Shown in pieces: positions 43,751 through 57,549 of a stretch of DNA of 64,000 nt (within the stretch, counting starts at the first letter, position 1; each line of letters begins with the position of its first letter). The stretch is from Staphylotrichum longicolle (lineage: Eukaryota > Ascomycota > Sordariomycetes > Sordariales > Chaetomiaceae), in NCBI GenBank assembly GCA_019096155.1, contig JAHCVI010000001.1, positions 12,983,243 to 13,047,242 on the forward strand, given 5' to 3'. The translations under genes were made by a program, and so were the position numbers. Under the pieces are notes generated by a model, which had not been told where the DNA came from, searched no databases, and saw only the letters and a program-made list of their open reading frames with translations.

Positions 43751-44735
43751 ATGCCATCCGTAATAGCAGACCAACTATAGTCAACGACTATCGAGGATAA
43801 TCCCATCGGAAACGGCCTTAATGCCTTTCGCGCTTTGTTTAGTACGGTCTATACGGATAGGACGATCTTGCGTATTCTAGATGCGCTTGGTCAACTTGAC
43901 CAAGAAGGTATAATAGTCTAGCTTTGTTGAGTACATGCCTCTCTAATCGATGTATAGCACTCCGGAAATTCATTCGCGCCTTTCTAAGAGCGGCGTAAAA
44001 CCTCCTTGCTGCCGACCTGCTCCCTGCCTCGACGCGTTGTGGTACACTTCGAAGCGATCTTCTACGCCTTGAACTTGCGCTCGACTCTAACGACTTCGAC
44101 CTCGACCGCATCAAGCCTATTCTAAACGCAGCACTCGCCGACTATCTAGACGATACCCTTATCTAGGGCCGAGTCTATAATGCCGTTACCGAATCTACCC
44201 TACCTCCCTGATTAATAGCCTCCTCCCTCCAGCAGACCCTATAGCTACGCAACACCAGTAGCTTCGTCAATTCGTCCAAACACCGCGAATATATCGATAA
44301 CGTCCTCAAGGAGGAGCTTGGCCCTATATATATCGGGCTCTAGGACTTCTACAAGACGTACTTTGGCGATGTGCCAAACCTGGAGACTACATCCGAGATA
44401 TTCTTCAAGCAGACCTATTTGGGAGATAGTAACCCGCTCTTCTATAGCGGCTAGAGGGGTTAGCCTAAAAAAGCAAAGCAGGATGATGTGCTGAGCTAGT
44501 TTGCGGACTTTACCGACAAGCTTACGGCATTTGTAAAGAGCTACAACTCCGCTCCGGCATACAAACGAAGACCGCTAGCAAAGCTTGACGAGCCGATTGC
44601 AGGCTCCGCTAGGAAACGGAAGATAGATATCGGCTTTGTAGATGACCCGAATGCCAGGAAAGACTCGAAGTGCCACCAGAGCCAGATCCTCGTACCCGGT
44701 GAACTGAAGAGCAACCCATCCGCCGATAGACCTTT
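43751..44735 (+). pseudogene. FunK1 kinase, N-terminal part (split by transposon)
   Basis: From ATG 43751 the plus strand gives the N-terminal region of a fungal FunK1-type kinase: FRALFSTVYTDRTILRILD, RSDLLRLELALDSNDFDLDR, IKPILNAALADYLDDTLI, EELGPIYIGL, FYKTYFGDVPNL and, just before the insertion, HQSQILVPGELKSNPSADRP. Frames change and stops (TAG at Gln/Trp) interrupt it. The gene resumes at 58637 after the nested elements, with the target duplication ccttt at 44731 and 58637. Confidence 0.75.
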
Positions 44736-45158
44736 TGTGACGAATCGTTTGCCCTGACCCACTTCAGAAAGGGTCCCGGAGGTGATGCTTAGTCAAGTAC
44801 AGAGATTCGGTAGAGCCAAAGGGTCTACAACAAGATGCACTGATCTAGTCTCAATGGATATAGTGAATCCAAACTGTAATTACTTACTAAGGAAGCTCCC
44901 AAGCTCCCTCAACAAGTGACTAACTAGCTAATATATATATATAATAGTTCCTTTAGATCACTATCTCTTTTATATAATCCCTTGTATTGGCTTACTAGGA
45001 TCACAAAGTGATCTCCGTAAGCCTTAGTATTGAATCACAGTGCCAAGTCCATGCCAAGCGTAATCCTTCTCTAATTGGTTGTTCAATGATTGGACGTCAG
45101 GGCGCCCTACGCCCCGACTACAGCCCCTCCCGGCCGCATATATAGTCGGTCCATAATA
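44736..45158 (-). repeat. Outer element, 3' LTR
   Basis: Begins tgtgacg and ends ataata, where the partner LTR has tataacg and gtgaca; the differences are G->A and C->T. The TSD ccttt precedes it (44731-44735). Confidence 0.92.
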
Positions 45159-45399
45159 CAATGCCCCTCCTTCCAGGCTTTCGACCCGAAAGCCTTAAGG
45201 CTTATTTCAAATACTGCCAACAACCCACGCTTATAAATATAGCGTCTTTCTCTCCTATATCGTCGCTACGATATTAACATCATAACAGGTCGTATCCAAA
45301 AACGTCAATCTAAAAAAACTCAAGAGCGCGCTACGCTTACTTCCTTCATCGATTCCTCAAGTATAGACGCTATACCTTATTCTTAGTACTTTAAACGCA

Positions 45400-48300
45400 A
45401 CCTAGCCTACCGCATCTCGCAGGGTTCGTCCCAGTACGGTAAATGCGTTCGTTGTAGCCGTTCTTACGATAGGTCCAGCGTAGCTTCTACCTATCGGTAT
45501 CGCTCTTTTATATACGTTAGTGCCCTCACTAACTTCTTTTAGTAACGAAAGTCATATCTAAGCAAAAGCGGATAAAGTAGGAGGAGGCAGACGCCAAAGA
45601 GGCCCTTTTTATCCTCTAGACCTAACTCTAGACAGCTATAGGCCGCTTAGCTCGTCTCCATCGTCAGAAGCGCTTCCTCAAGGAACGCAGTTCCAAGTTA
45701 TTCCGTCAAGGAATACAGTCGTTAGATAAGATAGAAGAGGAGGATAGGAGACTACAGGCGTCCAAGGCCTTAGTGACTAGCAACGTATAGTCGCTCAGCG
45801 TAGACGTTCCATTCGATTAGTCCTCTCTTAGCCTAGATCTATCGGATACCAACCTAGCCGCTTTATCCGAATCGGCCCCTATAGTCGATCCGGGTTCCTC
45901 CAGTAGAACTCCTCTAGTTTTCCTAGATAGTAGAGGTTCGTAGCTAGCTACTATAAGTTATCTTCGGGCCTAAAATCTAACTACTTTACCAAGTATTACA
46001 ACTATCCCCTTATAACCTATAAATCCAGGATCTCTTCAATATCCTATTCTTCTTCTTCGTCTTCGACTTCTATATCTATAGCAAGTTGTACGTTTTTTAA
46101 CGCTAGTTCTAAAAGTAAGATATAAAAAACATATATCCTAATACATATTGTCGCTAGTAATAATAGTCGGTAGTTAGATATCGAAATTTTCTCCTCGATC
46201 TTAAATAGTCCAATCTTTTTAAAATCGAATTTTCGCCTTAGTCGCTTTATATAAAGATTCTATAAGATAAGGTGAACTTTATCTCCCTTCTCTAGGCAAA
46301 GACCCTCAAGCCTATATTTATTATAGTAGTACTTTATCCTTTATCTAATAAACTCTAGTTCTTCCTTAAGCATCGTATATAGCGTATATATTTAGTCTAC
46401 CTTAATAGCTACCCTAGGGACTACAACCTCGAGCCCCTAGCATAGGTCTACTTTATATCTAAAGTTCGCAAAGAACGATATAACCTTTGTAGATTCGGTT
46501 GGTACCATATTATATACCAATTGTACAACTAGCAATAGTATAACCCAGTCATCCTACTAGAAATTAATAAATGACCGAAGGTATTATTCCACGATCTAAT
46601 TAAGTCGTTCTATCTATCCGTCTATCTACAGATGGTAAGTCGTTGAAAGCTTATTCTTCATGCCTAGGCGCATTATCAACGCTTGCCAAAACCTAGATGC
46701 GAATTTGGTATCTCTATCTATAATCTATTCCTTCGGCTACCTATAGACTAAGGCTACGTATCGATAGATCACGTCTACGAGTTGCTCCGCTAACTATATC
46801 TCCTTATATAGGATAAAGTAGCTCTATTTGGTAAGTCGATCTACTAAAACAAAGATACTATCGAACTCTATTCCCGTCGTTGTATCCTTGGAGAGTAGTA
46901 GTTTAGTAATAAAGTCTATCGTTACCGAGCTCTATAGTCGTTCTACAACTAGCAATAGTTATAAGAGTCTATAGGGTTTGTACCGCGATAGCTTGCTTTA
47001 GTTATAGAGGTCGTATCCCCTAAGGACTTCTTTAACCCTCCTTCTAATTCCTGGGAAGTCGTACCCTTGCTACTTGATTTTAGCGATAGTCTTGGTAACT
47101 CCTATATACCCTTTAAACTTCGACTTGTGGACTTCCTTGACAAGCTCTACCTACTTGTCCTTACCAACGTAAGCTTTACTATTATACTAGAGCAAGTATC
47201 TATTCTACCGGACTCCCTTGCTTAGTCTATCGTAGGACTTGTCTTCCCCTAATGACCAACGGTACTAATATATCTAGCCTTCTAGTATTACTTAATACCT
47301 ATCGATATTAGGTCTCTATTCCCTGAAGATCGTATAACATTCTTTAAAATGTTGGAGAGGATGCCGAAGCAATCTATCTCTCTACTCCTAAAGCAATAGT
47401 AGCGATGCTTTAGTGGTATTGCTAAAGTAGTCCGGCCTCCTACTTAAGGTATCCGTGCGTGCGTTTTCCGAGCCTTTCTTGTAGTGAATGACGAAGTTGA
47501 ATTGTAAAAAGAATTCTACTTACCTCGTCTATTGTTGGTTGAGTTCCTTTATAGTAGTAAAGTACCGAGGTTCTTGTAGTCCATATATACTTATACCTCG
47601 TATATTATACCACTAAGGTAGGGTTTCCATTCTTTGAAAGCTTCGATGATTGCCAATAGCTCCTTATTGTATATTAGGTAGTTGAGCTATAGTCCTACGA
47701 GCTTTTTTAAAAAGAATACTATAGGGTAGAGCTTCCCTTGCTTATCCCGCTAGCTAAATTGCCCCCCGATCGTGTAGTCTAACGCATCGGTTTCCACCTC
47801 GAATAGCTTCCTAGGATCTAGCAATAAGAGCATAGGGTCTACGATAATAAGGTCGCGAATCTACTAGAATACCTGCTCTTACTCTTTTCTCCATCGGAAC
47901 TCGATATCCTTCTTCGTCAAGTGGTATAGAGGTCGCGCAATATCGCCAAAGTTCCTAATAAACATTCGGTAGAAATTAGCAAATCCGATAAACCCTCTAA
48001 CCTCTATCGTATTCTTAGGTATAGGCTATATCTTAATAGCCTTAACCTTAGTTGGTTCTATCTATATCTATCCTAGTGAAATCTTAAAGCCTAGGAAGAT
48101 CGTCTTTATAATATAGAACTTACTCTTATCTTTATTAATAGAGAGTTTCTACATGTAAAGTATATCTAGCACCTACTTCACATACTTCCTATATTCTTCG
48201 AATATCTTAGAGAAGATAAGAATATCATCTAGGTAATAGACTACGAACTTGTCGAGGAACGGTCAGATCGTATAATCAACGACCTTCTAGAATATCGCTA

Positions 48301-51300
48301 GCACGTTCGTTAGCCCGAAGGGTATAATATAGTATTTGAAGTGTCCATGACAAGTACAAAAGGCTATCTTCTATTCATCCCCCTCCTTAATACGAATATA
48401 GGTATACGCTATTGGAAGGTCAAGATATATAAAGTATCGCGCGCCTACCAACTAATTTCGAAGTTGTAAGATAAGTAGCAAGGGGTAGCGGTCCTTTACC
48501 GTTTACTCATTCAGCTATTAGTAGTCTATATATATCCTGAGTTTTCCATCCTTCTTTGGTATAAAAAGGATAGGGTACCCTGCCAGGGATATCGATAGTC
48601 TAATATACCCTATCTTAAGATTGGCCTTAAGATACCTCTTTAACTTGTTATCTTGAAGTTCGTTTATATAGTATACCTTAAAGAACTTTAGTTAGGCGCC
48701 TTCTTTAAGCTTAATCTTATAATCCTAAGGTCTATATTCTAGCAACCCTTCTATATATTTAGCTATAAATGCCAAGTGTCCCTAGTACTCCACTAGGATC
48801 TTCCCCGTTTTATCGTCTATCTTTATACCTTAGTAGTATACGAACTTACTACCGGCCGTAACTTCGGCCACTTCCGTCCAAGCGACCTATTTTTGGAGCT
48901 AAAATCCGTTATTATCGACTAAGATAATAGCAACCTCCTAGTTAGCCTATCCCTATATACATCGTCTCTACTAGTAACTGCTGCCTCTTCCTAAGTCCGT
49001 AGTAGTCTATCTACTACTACCCATCTCTTACGGTAAGTCCTTAAAGTACACTTACTTCTTCGTACTACTTTTTCGTAACTCGTCGTCTACACTTCCTATC
49101 GTATTAGTCAGATATAAGCCTATTATACTTCGAGGTCGTAGGTAGCTACCTCCCTTCTAACTAATATCAAGGTCGTAAATCCTATACTATAGGCGTCCCA
49201 AGATTATATCCTTCTTAGTCCCTATATCTACAATATCGAAAATAACCTTTGTGGTTCTTCCTTTGACCGTAATATCGAGTAGTTCCGTTTCTCGTCGTAC
49301 GACCTACGTTAGGAATAGTCCCTTGACTACATATAGTTGCTTCTTTAACCTCTATAGTATCTAGAGTTGGTTAACGAAACTAGGTAAGATAAGGTCGATC
49401 TATAATCCTCCATCTACCAATGTAAGTGCCTGGTGTTGTTTCTAGTACGCTATAACCCAAATTCGGTCGTCCAGTTGGTCGTTCTATATAGCGGCCACTT
49501 CTTGGTAGGCCGTCCGTGCTATCTATCTTGTCACTACGCTTTTACACTTTTGCATTTCACCTTTATACCTTGTATACTTCCATACCACTATATTAGCCGG
49601 TTCAGTAACCGCTTATAGGTCTATTGGGAGGTCGTTATAGGCCTTCCGTCTCGCCTAGTTCTTCCTATACTAGTAGGCCTATCGTCGTTATAAAGGTATT
49701 AATTTTACTCGGGCTTATTATAAGCCCTAGAGTCGTTTCCTAATTCCTATTGAATCGAAGAGGCATCTCCCTAGGACTCTAGTTGGTTATTGTCCTCTAC
49801 TTGTCGAGCAGCCCTCTTCTCGTCCTATGCGATTTTCTTGCTTTTCTTTGTCGGTAGATCCTCCTATAAGACGTACTCGTCCTAAAACGGGGCATCGTAC
49901 CCACTCTTAAGCTTTTCAAACTACTTATTAATACCAAGATCCTTCTTTAGCTTGACTCGTCTATCTATAATCTAGTAGAGGTCGAATGCCTTGATAATCC
50001 TTCGAGGAATCTAGTAGTACTACTAGACCTTCCTCTTGAAATAGTAGAGATATACTTAGTTGCTATATCCCTCCACTCCTTCTATATCTCGGTAGTATTC
50101 GGGCTACGCTCTTTTAGGCACGATATGAAGGCAGCCTTCGTCTATCCTATTAAATATCTCTAAGAGGTCGGTATAACTATATCTATAATCGAATATCTAG
50201 GTAACGGGCTTCTATAGTCTGTCCTTTCCTATTTCTCTAATAGGCTAGTGATTATAGTCGAATTTCTCCTTATAGTAGAACTAGTAGGAGTATATAAATA
50301 TTTAAAACTATAGGACATGGATATAGTCACTCCTTCCTAGGTTAATGCATATAGTTTCCCTTTCTACGGTATACTAGAATCCGTATCCGTGACCTTTACG
50401 TTGTATATCATCGGTGGTCTTTCCGAAGTTATAGTATCCTCGTTAGTCCTAATAGTCCTCCTAGCTCTCAGGTACCTACCCTTAAGCCTCCTACCGGTCC
50501 CGTTCCTAATAGTATAAGAATTCAAGGACGTAGATCTCCCCTTCTAGTATGTCCTTATAATCTACATTATCTAGTCTAGTCTACTAGACCTAGTCGGCTT
50601 TCTACACTTCTTTTAGCTAGAAGACTTCTTCTTTTAACTTATCGGCCTATCGTTCGACTAAGTTAAATTGGCGTGCGACGGTATGATAGGCCATCACAAT
50701 CTTCTCGACTTCCTCCTTAATCCGTTTCCGTTCCTACCCTCGCTCGGCTACTAGCTACTAAAGGTACTATAGCTCGTCCGATACCTATCCTAGTAGGGCT
50801 ACAAGCAATTTAGTATTATATAGATCAGGTAGACTATCGTTACTCTTGCCGAAGTAAGCGATGACCTTCTCGATAGTCTCTCGGTTTAGCATATCTTCTT
50901 CTTTAGTTAGGGGATCGCTCTAGTTGCTACATTAATCCTCCGACGCTTCCTACGTAAGGGTGGTAGTTATATATCTTGTAATAGCGGTAGTAACTCTATC
51001 GATCTAGTCCTCTACCTACTATCGATTTTCTTAAGACTAGTTAATACCCTATATTAAAATGCCTATTGCTAACGCGCGCTAAGCTCTAAGGTCAGCATTG
51101 TCCCAGATAAACTACTCAACAAACTACGCACTATATATACTATCGTCACTAGTATATAGGTTATCTTTATCGCTATAATCTTCATCTATAGTATCGCCTT
51201 CTTCCTCGCAACACTACGCCATATAATCGATAACGTCCTTAAGGTTATCTTAGTCATACTAGTCAACGACTACTACTTCCTTAATAGGAAACTTTACATC

Positions 51301-51690
51301 AATAGTCGCTATTTCACGACCTAAGACTAGCTTCCAGTCGCTCTTTTTCTTCGCGCTACAATAGTCTCGCTTAAAGTATCCCTTTTTACTATACCTATAG
51401 TAAATAACGTCGGTCTTATCCTTCGGCCTAGCAGGTTCAGTATACTAGTTAGCATCTATATCTATAGCGCTAGAATAGGTTCTATAGGATATACTCTAGT
51501 AAGCCCATCGCTTCTTATCATTAGATTTGACGAATAGAGCCGCCAAGTAATATCCTTTACGCTATTCTCGGCGCATGTAAATCCAATCGTCGATACGGAT
51601 AGCTATAGCGATATAATCGTCGAGCTTATCGGGTTAGTCCTTCTAATATAGCTCGTCCTTAACCTCTTCTTTAAGGCCGTCGTAAAACAA
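45400..51690 (-). pseudogene. Outer element, end of gag plus pol (decayed)
   Basis: On the minus strand, with stops read through, the order is as follows. A gag end with a mutated zinc knuckle (YYRYSKKGYFKRDCYS, 51410-51350) has CCHC residues changed to Tyr as G->A/C->T would do. RT shows VVYYLDDILIFSK at about 48255-48210. RNase H includes VETDALDYTIGGQFS near 47800. The integrase has SITIDFITKLLLSKD and RDTKFASRFQ... ERLNQIVEQYLR (46950-46600). A chromodomain-like tail (DIEEILDL, LQYLVK, DFRPED) lies near 46050-45960. Stop codons are too many for function. Confidence 0.8.
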
Positions 51691-51695
51691 CTATA
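51691..51695. repeat. Target site duplication ctata (left)
   Basis: Identical 5 bp ctata lies at 57545-57549 beyond the other LTR. Confidence 0.9.
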
Positions 51696-51931
51696 TGTCA
51701 CGGCGGTCCCGCCGTGTCCACCGGGACCCATGGGTGGAACCCGACACGCGGAGAAGCACGGGCCCCCTATAGGTTGAAGATCATACAGCTCGCTATCGCG
51801 AGACCTATTCGTAGCTCCTCGAGCTACGTCTTGACAATAGAGCCTGCCCGTACCCGACGGAATAGAGCCTAGACTATAGTTAGCCCTGAATACAATCGTC
51901 ATCCAGTCACCTGTCTGCATCACTCGTGACA
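51696..51931 (+). repeat. Inner element, 5' LTR
   Basis: Starts tgtcacggcgg, ends cactcgtgaca; an inverted TGTCACG/CGTGACA terminus. Same length as its partner at 57309. Confidence 0.93.
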
Positions 51932-51971
51932 TTATATAGCTCCGGCCCATTAGCCGATCGTCTCCAACACG

Positions 51972-52930
51972 ATGGCTACCCGACCCAAACCCCCTACGAA
52001 TCCCGATACCGCGGCAGAGCTCGCCGCGTACGTCAGCCAATATCCGGAGGACTGGATGTTCTACCTGAGGAATATGGATAGGTACGCCGCTGCCCTAGAG
52101 GAAGAGATCGCTACCCTCCGCGCCGCCGCCCGCGCCTACGACTCTGCCATCTCGTCCCTCTACGTCGAAGTCTCTAACCGCGAGGCGATCATCCGCTACT
52201 AGAAGGAGCAATTGAACGAACGGAACCTTGATACTATTTAAAGGATTACTCGGCTCGAGGTTGAGAAGGCTTAACTCCTCGCCGCTGCTACGCCCGCTAT
52301 ATATACCCCGCCAACTGACCCTCCCCTTGCTACGAACCCCCCTGCTAAGCCTATTGCAGATACTGCTCTGGGAATGCCTACGCCTGCTCCTACCTTACGT
52401 ACCGGACCTACCTTCCTTAGTGAAAAACTCCTAGACCTAGAGAAGTTTAACAGATCTTGCGTAGACCTTCGACACTTTATATAGTAAATCTACGTAAAGA
52501 TAAAGGCCAACGTAGACCGATTCCCAACTGCTACCTCCTGTCTAACCTATATAGCCGGCCGACTAACTAGAAGGGCCTACGAGCTAATCTTGCCGAAGAT
52601 TGCCTATAGCCTTCCCTAATTCCCTGACTATCCCGATATCCTTACCTACCTAGAGAAAGCGTTTGGAGACCCTAACTAAGTGACCAATGTACGAAACGAC
52701 CTATTTCGCCTCCGGCAGTCTAACAAAGACTTTAGTACCTTCTTCGCTAAATTCCAACGATTAGCCCTTGAAGGGTAGATGGCCGAAGATTCGCTACCTA
52801 TACTACTAGAACAGGCGATCTCCCGTGAACTCTGTAGTATACTACTATACCACGACCCCCCTAGCCGAGAATTCCACCAGTACGCTACCTTCCTATAGGA
52901 GCTAGAGAACTAACGGAACCGGTTCTACCA
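51972..52930 (+). pseudogene. Inner element gag
   Basis: Opens MATRPKPPTNPDTAAELAAY with a clean 76-codon start, including a coiled-coil-like stretch (YAAALEEEIATLRAAARAYD), then stops at Gln-like codons. Later pieces TYLEKAFGDPN, VRNDLFRLRQSNKDFSTFFA and KFQRLALEG are the retrotransposon gag domain. Confidence 0.8.
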
Positions 52931-53339
52931 AACGGCACCCACACCAACTACCCGTACTAACCACACCTAGGCTACCTTCCCACAAGCGGCTCCTAAGCCG
53001 CCTCGACAGAGCGGGTCCCTATACCCAACTAGGAGCTAGAACTAGGGCGACCCTATAGACCTAAGTGTATAGTATACCCCCCGACCGAATAGGTAGAGGG
53101 AACGAGGGGAGTGCTACTAGTATAGGTCGAAGGACTACCAGGTCGCTCTTTGCCTAGAACCTAATACCCGTCCCTATATACAAGCCCGCACTACTAGAGC
53201 CGAATGTCCCTTTAGCTCCGATACCAACAGATCCCTAAGCCTATCGCCTAGCTGTCAAGTATCGGTAAATGGTACGAGTCTAAGCTAAATCGCTCTTAGA
53301 CTCGGACCCCCCGTGTAGGTAAAGTTCTAATACCCGACG

Positions 53340-56300
53340 GTGACAAGGATTTAGACTTTACGCCCCCTTAATCGACTAGAAAGACTCTATAGAATAAAGC
53401 TACCTGGATACTACGAATCTCTACTGTATCTATACAAGGCCTTTCAGTCTGCGAGGAAAAGGACTTACGATCAAACCTAATGATCTTACCCGTTACCCTA
53501 GAGAGTAGGAGGCAATGGCTACCTACTTATACCCTAACCGACTCCGGAGCCTAAGGGAAGAGCTTCCTTGACTAGAGCTAGGCCGAGGCCTATAAACTAC
53601 CCCTAAAGAAGCTACGAAGACTATTCACGCTAGAGATCTTCGATGGCCGTTCGGCCGAGAGTAGGAAGGTGACCTACTATACAACAGTTGGCATAAAAGT
53701 TATAGACTACTACGAGAAGGAGATCAAGCTCTTTGTAACGCAACTAGCCTATTACCCTGTCGTCTTGGGTATGCCGTGGCTAAAGGAACACGATCCGAAG
53801 GTCGGCTTTGCAAGCTATATATTCACATTCGAAAGCGACTACTGCCGAGAAAACTGCAATACCCCTAGTTGACCAACAAGGGTCAAGGCCTTATACGATA
53901 TACTAAGGAGGGCACGCCCGATATACCTACCTACATGCCCTACTAGATTAGAGAACGCTAACGTTGCTATGGTATCCCTCCGAGCCTATTTAGTATATAT
54001 CTATAAAGGATATAAAGTATTCTCCATCACAATCGAAGACATCGACTACTAGCTATCCCTACCCGAACAACTAGACCTAAAGAAGCTATTCCCGCCTAAG
54101 CTTTAAGACTTTAAAGACGTCTTTTCGCCGAAGGAAGCCGATAAACTACCACTGTACTGACTATACGACTACGATATTAAGCTAATCGAAGGCAAGACTC
54201 CGCCATTCGGACCGCTATATACTATATCCTATACTGAACTATAAGCCTTGAAGACTTGGCTAGAGGAGAACCTAAAGAAGGGATTCATCCGTCTAAGCTC
54301 CTTGGCCGCCGCATTGCCTATTCTATTTGTCAAGAAGCTAGATAGAGGCCTCCGCTTCAACGTTGATTACTAGGGCCTGAATAACATCTTGGTTAAGGAC
54401 TACTACCTGCTACCCCTAACGAAAGAATCCCTAAATAACTTGAAAGGAATAAAGTACTTTACTAAGGTTGATATTATCTCTACGTTCAACAATATTCGGA
54501 TCAAAGAGGACTAGGAGTACCTTACTACATTCTAAACGAGGTTTAGTCTTTACAAATCGTTAGTTATACCGTTTAGGATGACCGGAGCTCCTACTATATT
54601 CCAACGGTTTATCAACGATACCTTGCGAGAGTATCTAGACGTCTTCTATACTATATATCTCGATGATATCCTAATCTATAGTCGTACTAGGGAGGAGTAC
54701 CTAAGTTATATTCGCAAGGTCTTGACGGCCTTGAGAAGAACGGGCCTATTTGCTAAGATCTAAAAGTGCGAGTTCTTCAAGGAAGAGACGACCTTCCTAG
54801 GGGTTATTATTGGCCGCTATGGTATTTGGATAGACCCTAAGAAGGTATAGACAATTAGAGACTAGAAGACCTCGACCTACCTAACTAACGTTCAAGCGTT
54901 CATTAGGTTTGGAAACTTCTATCGGCGTTTCGTATACGACTTTTCTAAGATTATCGCGTCGATGGTTAACCTAACCTAGAAGGACGTAAAGTTCTAGTAG
55001 GACTTACGCTACGAGGAGTCCTTCAACTGCCTAAAGGAAGCCTTCACCTCTATGCTTATCCTAGTATCATTTGACTAGGAGAAACAAATTATTTTAGAAA
55101 CCGATGCTTCCAATTACGTCTCCGCTAGCGTTTTATCGTAGTATAGAGATGATGGTATCCTAAGGCCTATTGCGTTCTTCTCTAAGAAATACTCTACGAT
55201 AGAGTATAACTACGAGATCTACGACAAGGAACTCCTAGCGATCGTCCGCTGCTTCGAGGAGTAGAGACCTAAGCTCGAAGGCACTAGCTCCCCGATCAAG
55301 GTCATTACCAACTACCGCAACCTAGAGTACTTTACGACGACGAAGCTCCTAAACCGCTACTAAGCCCGATAGTCCAAGTTCCTATCCCGGTTTAACTTCA
55401 CGATTACATACCGACCTAGAAAACAAGGTGCGAAACTAGACGCTCTAACTAGGAGGTTAGAAGACCTACCTAAAGAAGGGGATAAACGCCTACTATACCA
55501 AAGCTAGATAGTCCTAAAGCGGTCTAACCTAGACCCTCGGATCTATAGAAACCCTATAATACAGCCGCCGACGCCGCCCTAGACTCCTAACCCGCTATCC
55601 CTACTAGCCTAAGAACTGCCTACTACGAGGCGAGTTCTATTTGTAGATAAACCCCTATAGCTCAACGTCCTTACCCGATCCCAAGCCCTACCTAGGCGAG
55701 AGACCCCTATAGAAGAGACGTTACCTATAATGGAACTACCCCGCCCTGCCCTACTACCCGAGAGGACCGCACTACTACTGCCACCAGATCTTAAGAAACT
55801 ATTCGCCAAGGCCTATAAGGTAGACAAGACACCGAACTCCATTCTTAAGGCACTTAGGAAGTTACTAAGCCGCTACCCGGATATTACGCTTATAGAGTGC
55901 GAAGACCGGGGAGGATACCTATACTACCGAGACCGCTTGTACGTCCTAGACTTGCCTAAACTATACGCCGAACTAGTCCGCTCCTACTACGAGAGTGCGA
56001 TCGCTGGACATATGAAACGAGTATGTATATACAAGGCCCTATCCCGCGATTACTACTGGCCTGGGATACTCACCTACGTCGAACGCTAGGTATCCAACTA
56101 CCATACCTATACCCGGATTACCACTTCCTATAAAGCCCGCTAAGGAGTCCTAAGGCCACTGCCGATTCTCGAACGGGCCTGGAAAGACGTATCGATAGAT
56201 TTCATCATATACCTACTGGAGAGTAAGGGCTATAACGCGATACTAGTAGTAGTCTACCGTCTAACTAAGATAAAACATTTCATTCCTTATAACGATACCT

Positions 56301-57270
56301 ATAATGCCGAAGAAGTTGCCCGCTTATACCTAAAGTACATCTGGAAGCTATACGGGCTCCTAATAATAGTAGTCTCCGATAGGGGACTATAGTTCGTATC
56401 AGACTTCTAGAAGCACCTGACCCGCCGGCTGGCCTCGAAGGCACTACTATCGACTGCATTCCACCCTAAAACCGACGGCTAGACCGAAAGGACCAACTCG
56501 TTCCTCGAGCAATATCTAAGAGGATACGTCTCTTACCTATAAGACGACTAGGCACTATGGCTACTATTTGCGGAGTTCGCCCTAAATAATGCCTTAAACG
56601 AGAGTATTAAGACGATACTATTCTTTGCCAACTATAGTTTCCACCCCTGTATAGGATTCGAGCCTGTGATTCTAGACAAAACCCCCGGGGCTAGAGATGC
56701 CGAACAATTCGTATCAAGGATAAAGGAGATCTATGAGTTTCTAAGATCCGAGATCTATATAGTATAAGCCTGCTATGAAGAATACACGAATAGGAAGCGT
56801 AAGCCTGCTCGCAAGTACTACGTCGGCTAGGAGGTCTGGCTTGACGCCTGCAATATTAAGACGCGACGCCCTTAGAAGAAGCTCGATTGGAAGAACCTAG
56901 GGCCCTTCAAGATCACTAAGGTCATCAGCCCGTACATATACCGCCTAGACCTACCCGCCTCGATAAAAAACCACCTAGTATTCTACGTCAGCCTGCTCCG
57001 CCCTATAGTCAACGACCCTCAGCCTGGTCAACGACAAGACCCTCCTCTACTGGTAGACGTCGACGGTGTAAAAGAGTTCGAAGTCGAAGAAGTCCTAGAC
57101 TCCCGCCTAGACCGCCGTAGCCGAGGCCGCCCTCGTCTAAAGTATACTATCAAGTAGACTGGATACGACTAACCTACTAAGGTACCTGCAGACTACCTAG
57201 AAAATGTACAAGAGGTTGTCCGCAACTTCTACTGCTGCTATCCCGAGAAGCCGGGCCCTTAATCTAGGTT
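53340..57270 (+). pseudogene. Inner element pol
   Basis: Protease LTDSGA near 53550 and LGMPWLKEHDP at 53766. RT: FRMTGAPTIFQRFINDTL and YTIYLDDILIYSRTREE (about 54572-54690), the YxDD catalytic motif. RNase H: LETDASNYVSASVLS (about 55100). Integrase: SRDYYWPGILTYVER with a Cys-depleted zinc finger (56040-56120), DVSIDFI, SDRGLQFVSDF, and FHPKTDGQTERTNSFLEQYL. C-terminal chromodomain: EFEVEEVLDSR ... RLKYTIK*TGYD (about 57070-57170). Each block is intact between RIP-type stops. Confidence 0.88.
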
Positions 57271-57308
57271 TGTACGTCGACGGAGCTCCGTACCTAGAGA
57301 GGGGATAC

Positions 57309-57544
57309 TATTACGGCGGTCCCGCCGTGTCTACCGGGACCTACGGGTGGAACCCGACACACGGAGAAGCACGGGCCCCCTGTAGGTTGAAGATCCTACA
57401 GCTCGCTATCGCGAGACCTATTCGTAGCTCCTCGAGCTACGTCTTGACAATAGAGCCTGCCCGTACCCGACGGAATAGAGCCTAGACTATAGTTAGCCCT
57501 GAATACAATCGTTATCCAGTCACCTGTCTGCATCACTCGTGACA
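57309..57544 (+). repeat. Inner element, 3' LTR
   Basis: Starts tattacggcgg where the 5' LTR has tgtcacggcgg: one G->A and one C->T. Followed by ctata at 57545-57549. Confidence 0.93.
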
Positions 57545-57549
57545 CTATA

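Larger units (their letters stand above)
51696..57544 (+). mobile_element. Inner Ty3/Gypsy chromovirus-type LTR retrotransposon (nested)
   Basis: 5849 bp, with 236 bp direct LTRs (51696-51931 and 57309-57544) ending TGTCACG...CGTGACA, and flanked by ctata on both sides. It has landed inside the gag of the outer element, in opposite coding direction. Gag starts at ATG 51972; protease, RT, RNase H, integrase and a chromodomain follow in one order. A purine tract (agagaggggatac) precedes the right LTR. The two LTRs differ at about nine sites by eye, all but one transitions. Many TAG/TAA stops make it inactive. Confidence 0.95.
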